The notes under the pieces: generated by a model
Database searches by the model: none
Told to the model about the DNA's origin: nothing
What the model saw: only the letters and a program-made list of their open reading frames with translations
Assembly (NCBI GenBank): GCA_947174735.1
Contig: CAMWKC010000021.1
Location: forward strand, 1-15,586
Direction of reading: 5' to 3'
DNA from: an uncultured Porphyromonadaceae bacterium
Lineage (GTDB): Bacteria > Bacteroidota > Bacteroidia > Bacteroidales > Muribaculaceae
DNA: 15,586 bases
Part shown: piece after piece, positions 14,746 to 15,586 of the stretch
Layout: each line of letters begins with the position of its first letter
Numbering within the stretch: the first letter of the stretch is position 1
Position numbers and translations under genes: made by a program

Positions 14746-15586
14746 ATTCTATCTATAGATCATTATTTGTTATTGTCCTTTTGTTCGCATCACTGACAGG
14801 AAGTGCGAATGTGACATTTAAGTTTTCTGCCGGTACTATTAGTAACGGGACTTTGAAGACCCGTATGGAAAATAATATCTCGGCTCTGCTCACTGAAATT
14901 ACCCGGGCCGGTAAGACAGGGGGTGCCTTGAATCTTTCCGGTATCAGTATGGAACCCGCAGCTAAAACACGTCTGAACGCACTGTGGGACGATATACATT
15001 TCGTATGTGACAAACCTACAAATATTTCCAAGTGTCTTAACGATATGCAAGGCTATCAGGTGAGGACAATACCTATCACTATGAAGCCTCTCGATTCGTC
15101 ATACACCCAGTCCCTTAACAGAGAACTTACAATCTCACTCAATAAGAACGGGGTGATTACCGGTGTGCGCCCTGCATGGGAAATACATGAAGATGTGTCT
15201 GCAATCATGAATAGCGGTCTCGGTGTCACTGATACCCGTCAGCGCAGGGAAATACTTAAATGGGTAGAGGATTTCCGTTGTTATTACAATGAGAAGGATA
15301 GCGCTGCTTTGCGTCAAATATACAGTGATGATGCGCTTATTATCACCGGTAGTGTTGTCAGCCGTGCGCATAAACACGGTGATATGGGTACACAGGTAGT
15401 CCGACAGGTCAATTATAAGGTACAGTCAAAGGAGGAGTATCTTACTAAACTGTTTAGAGATGTTTTCAAACCTAGAAATAAAATCAATGTGGAATTTGAC
15501 CATATTTCAGTAGTACGAAGCGGCTCGAAAGAGAATATTTATGGTGTGACTCTTCATCAGAAATGGCGCTCTGGTAGTTACAGCGA
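14733..15586 (+). CDS. Secreted tandem NTF2-like-domain protein, 3' end cut by the window
   Basis: An open frame with no stop before the right edge: 284 codons are visible from the ATG at 14733. The N-terminus is a signal peptide (SLFVIVLLFASLTGSA, cleavage near residue 25). Domain A (about 32-147; YQVRTIPITMKP, RELTISLNKNGVITGV) and domain B (about 168 onward; VEDFRCYYNEKDSAALRQIY, SDDALIITGSVV, YGVTLHQKWRSGSYS) align by eye with the two C-terminal domains of the 644-residue protein at 4000-5934. The VTLHQKWRS...Y end matches IQLRQEYFSSSY there. By that comparison about 40-60 residues are missing. The ATG lies inside the last codons of the previous gene, suggesting translational coupling. 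Function is unknown; an envelope location is likely. Confidence 0.8.
   Translation, partial: MVQINSIYRSLFVIVLLFASLTGSANVTFKFSAGTISNGTLKTRMENNISALLTEITRAGKTGGALNLSGISMEPAAKTRLNALWDDIHFVCDKPTNISKCLNDMQGYQVRTIPITMKPLDSSYTQSLNRELTISLNKNGVITGVRPAWEIHEDVSAIMNSGLGVTDTRQRREILKWVEDFRCYYNEKDSAALRQIYSDDALIITGSVVSRAHKHGDMGTQVVRQVNYKVQSKEEYLTKLFRDVFKPRNKINVEFDHISVVRSGSKENIYGVTLHQKWRSGSYS

Noticed and set aside
14753..15031. Two overlapping - strand frames near the right edge
   Set aside because: They lie opposite the open + strand frame with a signal peptide and two domains shared with the protein at 4000.

Overview
The window looks like chromosomal DNA from a Bacteroidales gut or oral bacterium (Bacteroides, Prevotella or Muribaculaceae type; I cannot name a species). 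The signs are a BspA-like LRR_5 protein with a C-terminal tail resembling a type IX sorting domain, a BACON-domain lipoprotein, lipoproteins with short lipoboxes, one match to the Bacteroidetes -7 promoter element (TACCTTTG), and moderately AT-rich DNA with tightly packed genes. No tRNA, rRNA, CRISPR array, transposase or integrase was seen.

The left part (1-5934, + strand) is a run of three envelope genes, presumably one operon. They are the 3' end of an LRR_5 surface protein, open at the left edge; a lipoprotein with three BACON-like repeats and an Fn3-like domain; and a 644-residue secreted protein with an LPP20/FlgO-like N-terminal domain and two C-terminal domains that look NTF2-like. 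A perfect 31-bp hairpin at 5974-6039 separates this run from a convergent small lipoprotein gene on the - strand (6041-6679). A 381-bp divergent intergenic region (6680-7060) carries the promoter candidate for the next operon.

The right part (7061 to the right edge, + strand) is a tightly packed run of nine genes. In order they are: FHA with two membrane segments and a zinc ribbon; an exported caspase-like (C14) peptidase with an intact His/Cys dyad; a very acidic Val/Glu/Thr-rich protein with a calcium-loop-like motif; a double zinc ribbon plus a degenerate FHA; a PP2C phosphatase; a membrane-anchored Ser/Thr kinase with an extracytoplasmic MORN-like tail; an unrecognised secreted protein; a small secreted protein with an LPP20-like start; and a secreted protein with the tandem NTF2-like domains, cut by the right edge. 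Junctions overlap or lie within about 10 nt, except for a 38-nt gap before the acidic protein.

Working model (inference): kinase and PP2C form a writer/eraser pair, the canonical FHA reads phosphothreonine, and the kinase tail with the secreted proteins senses or acts in the envelope, possibly controlling the exported caspase-like peptidase. The last two genes together carry the same domains as the single 644-residue protein of the left operon, which links the two regions. I do not know a named system with this gene set. It is the best candidate here for an undescribed system.
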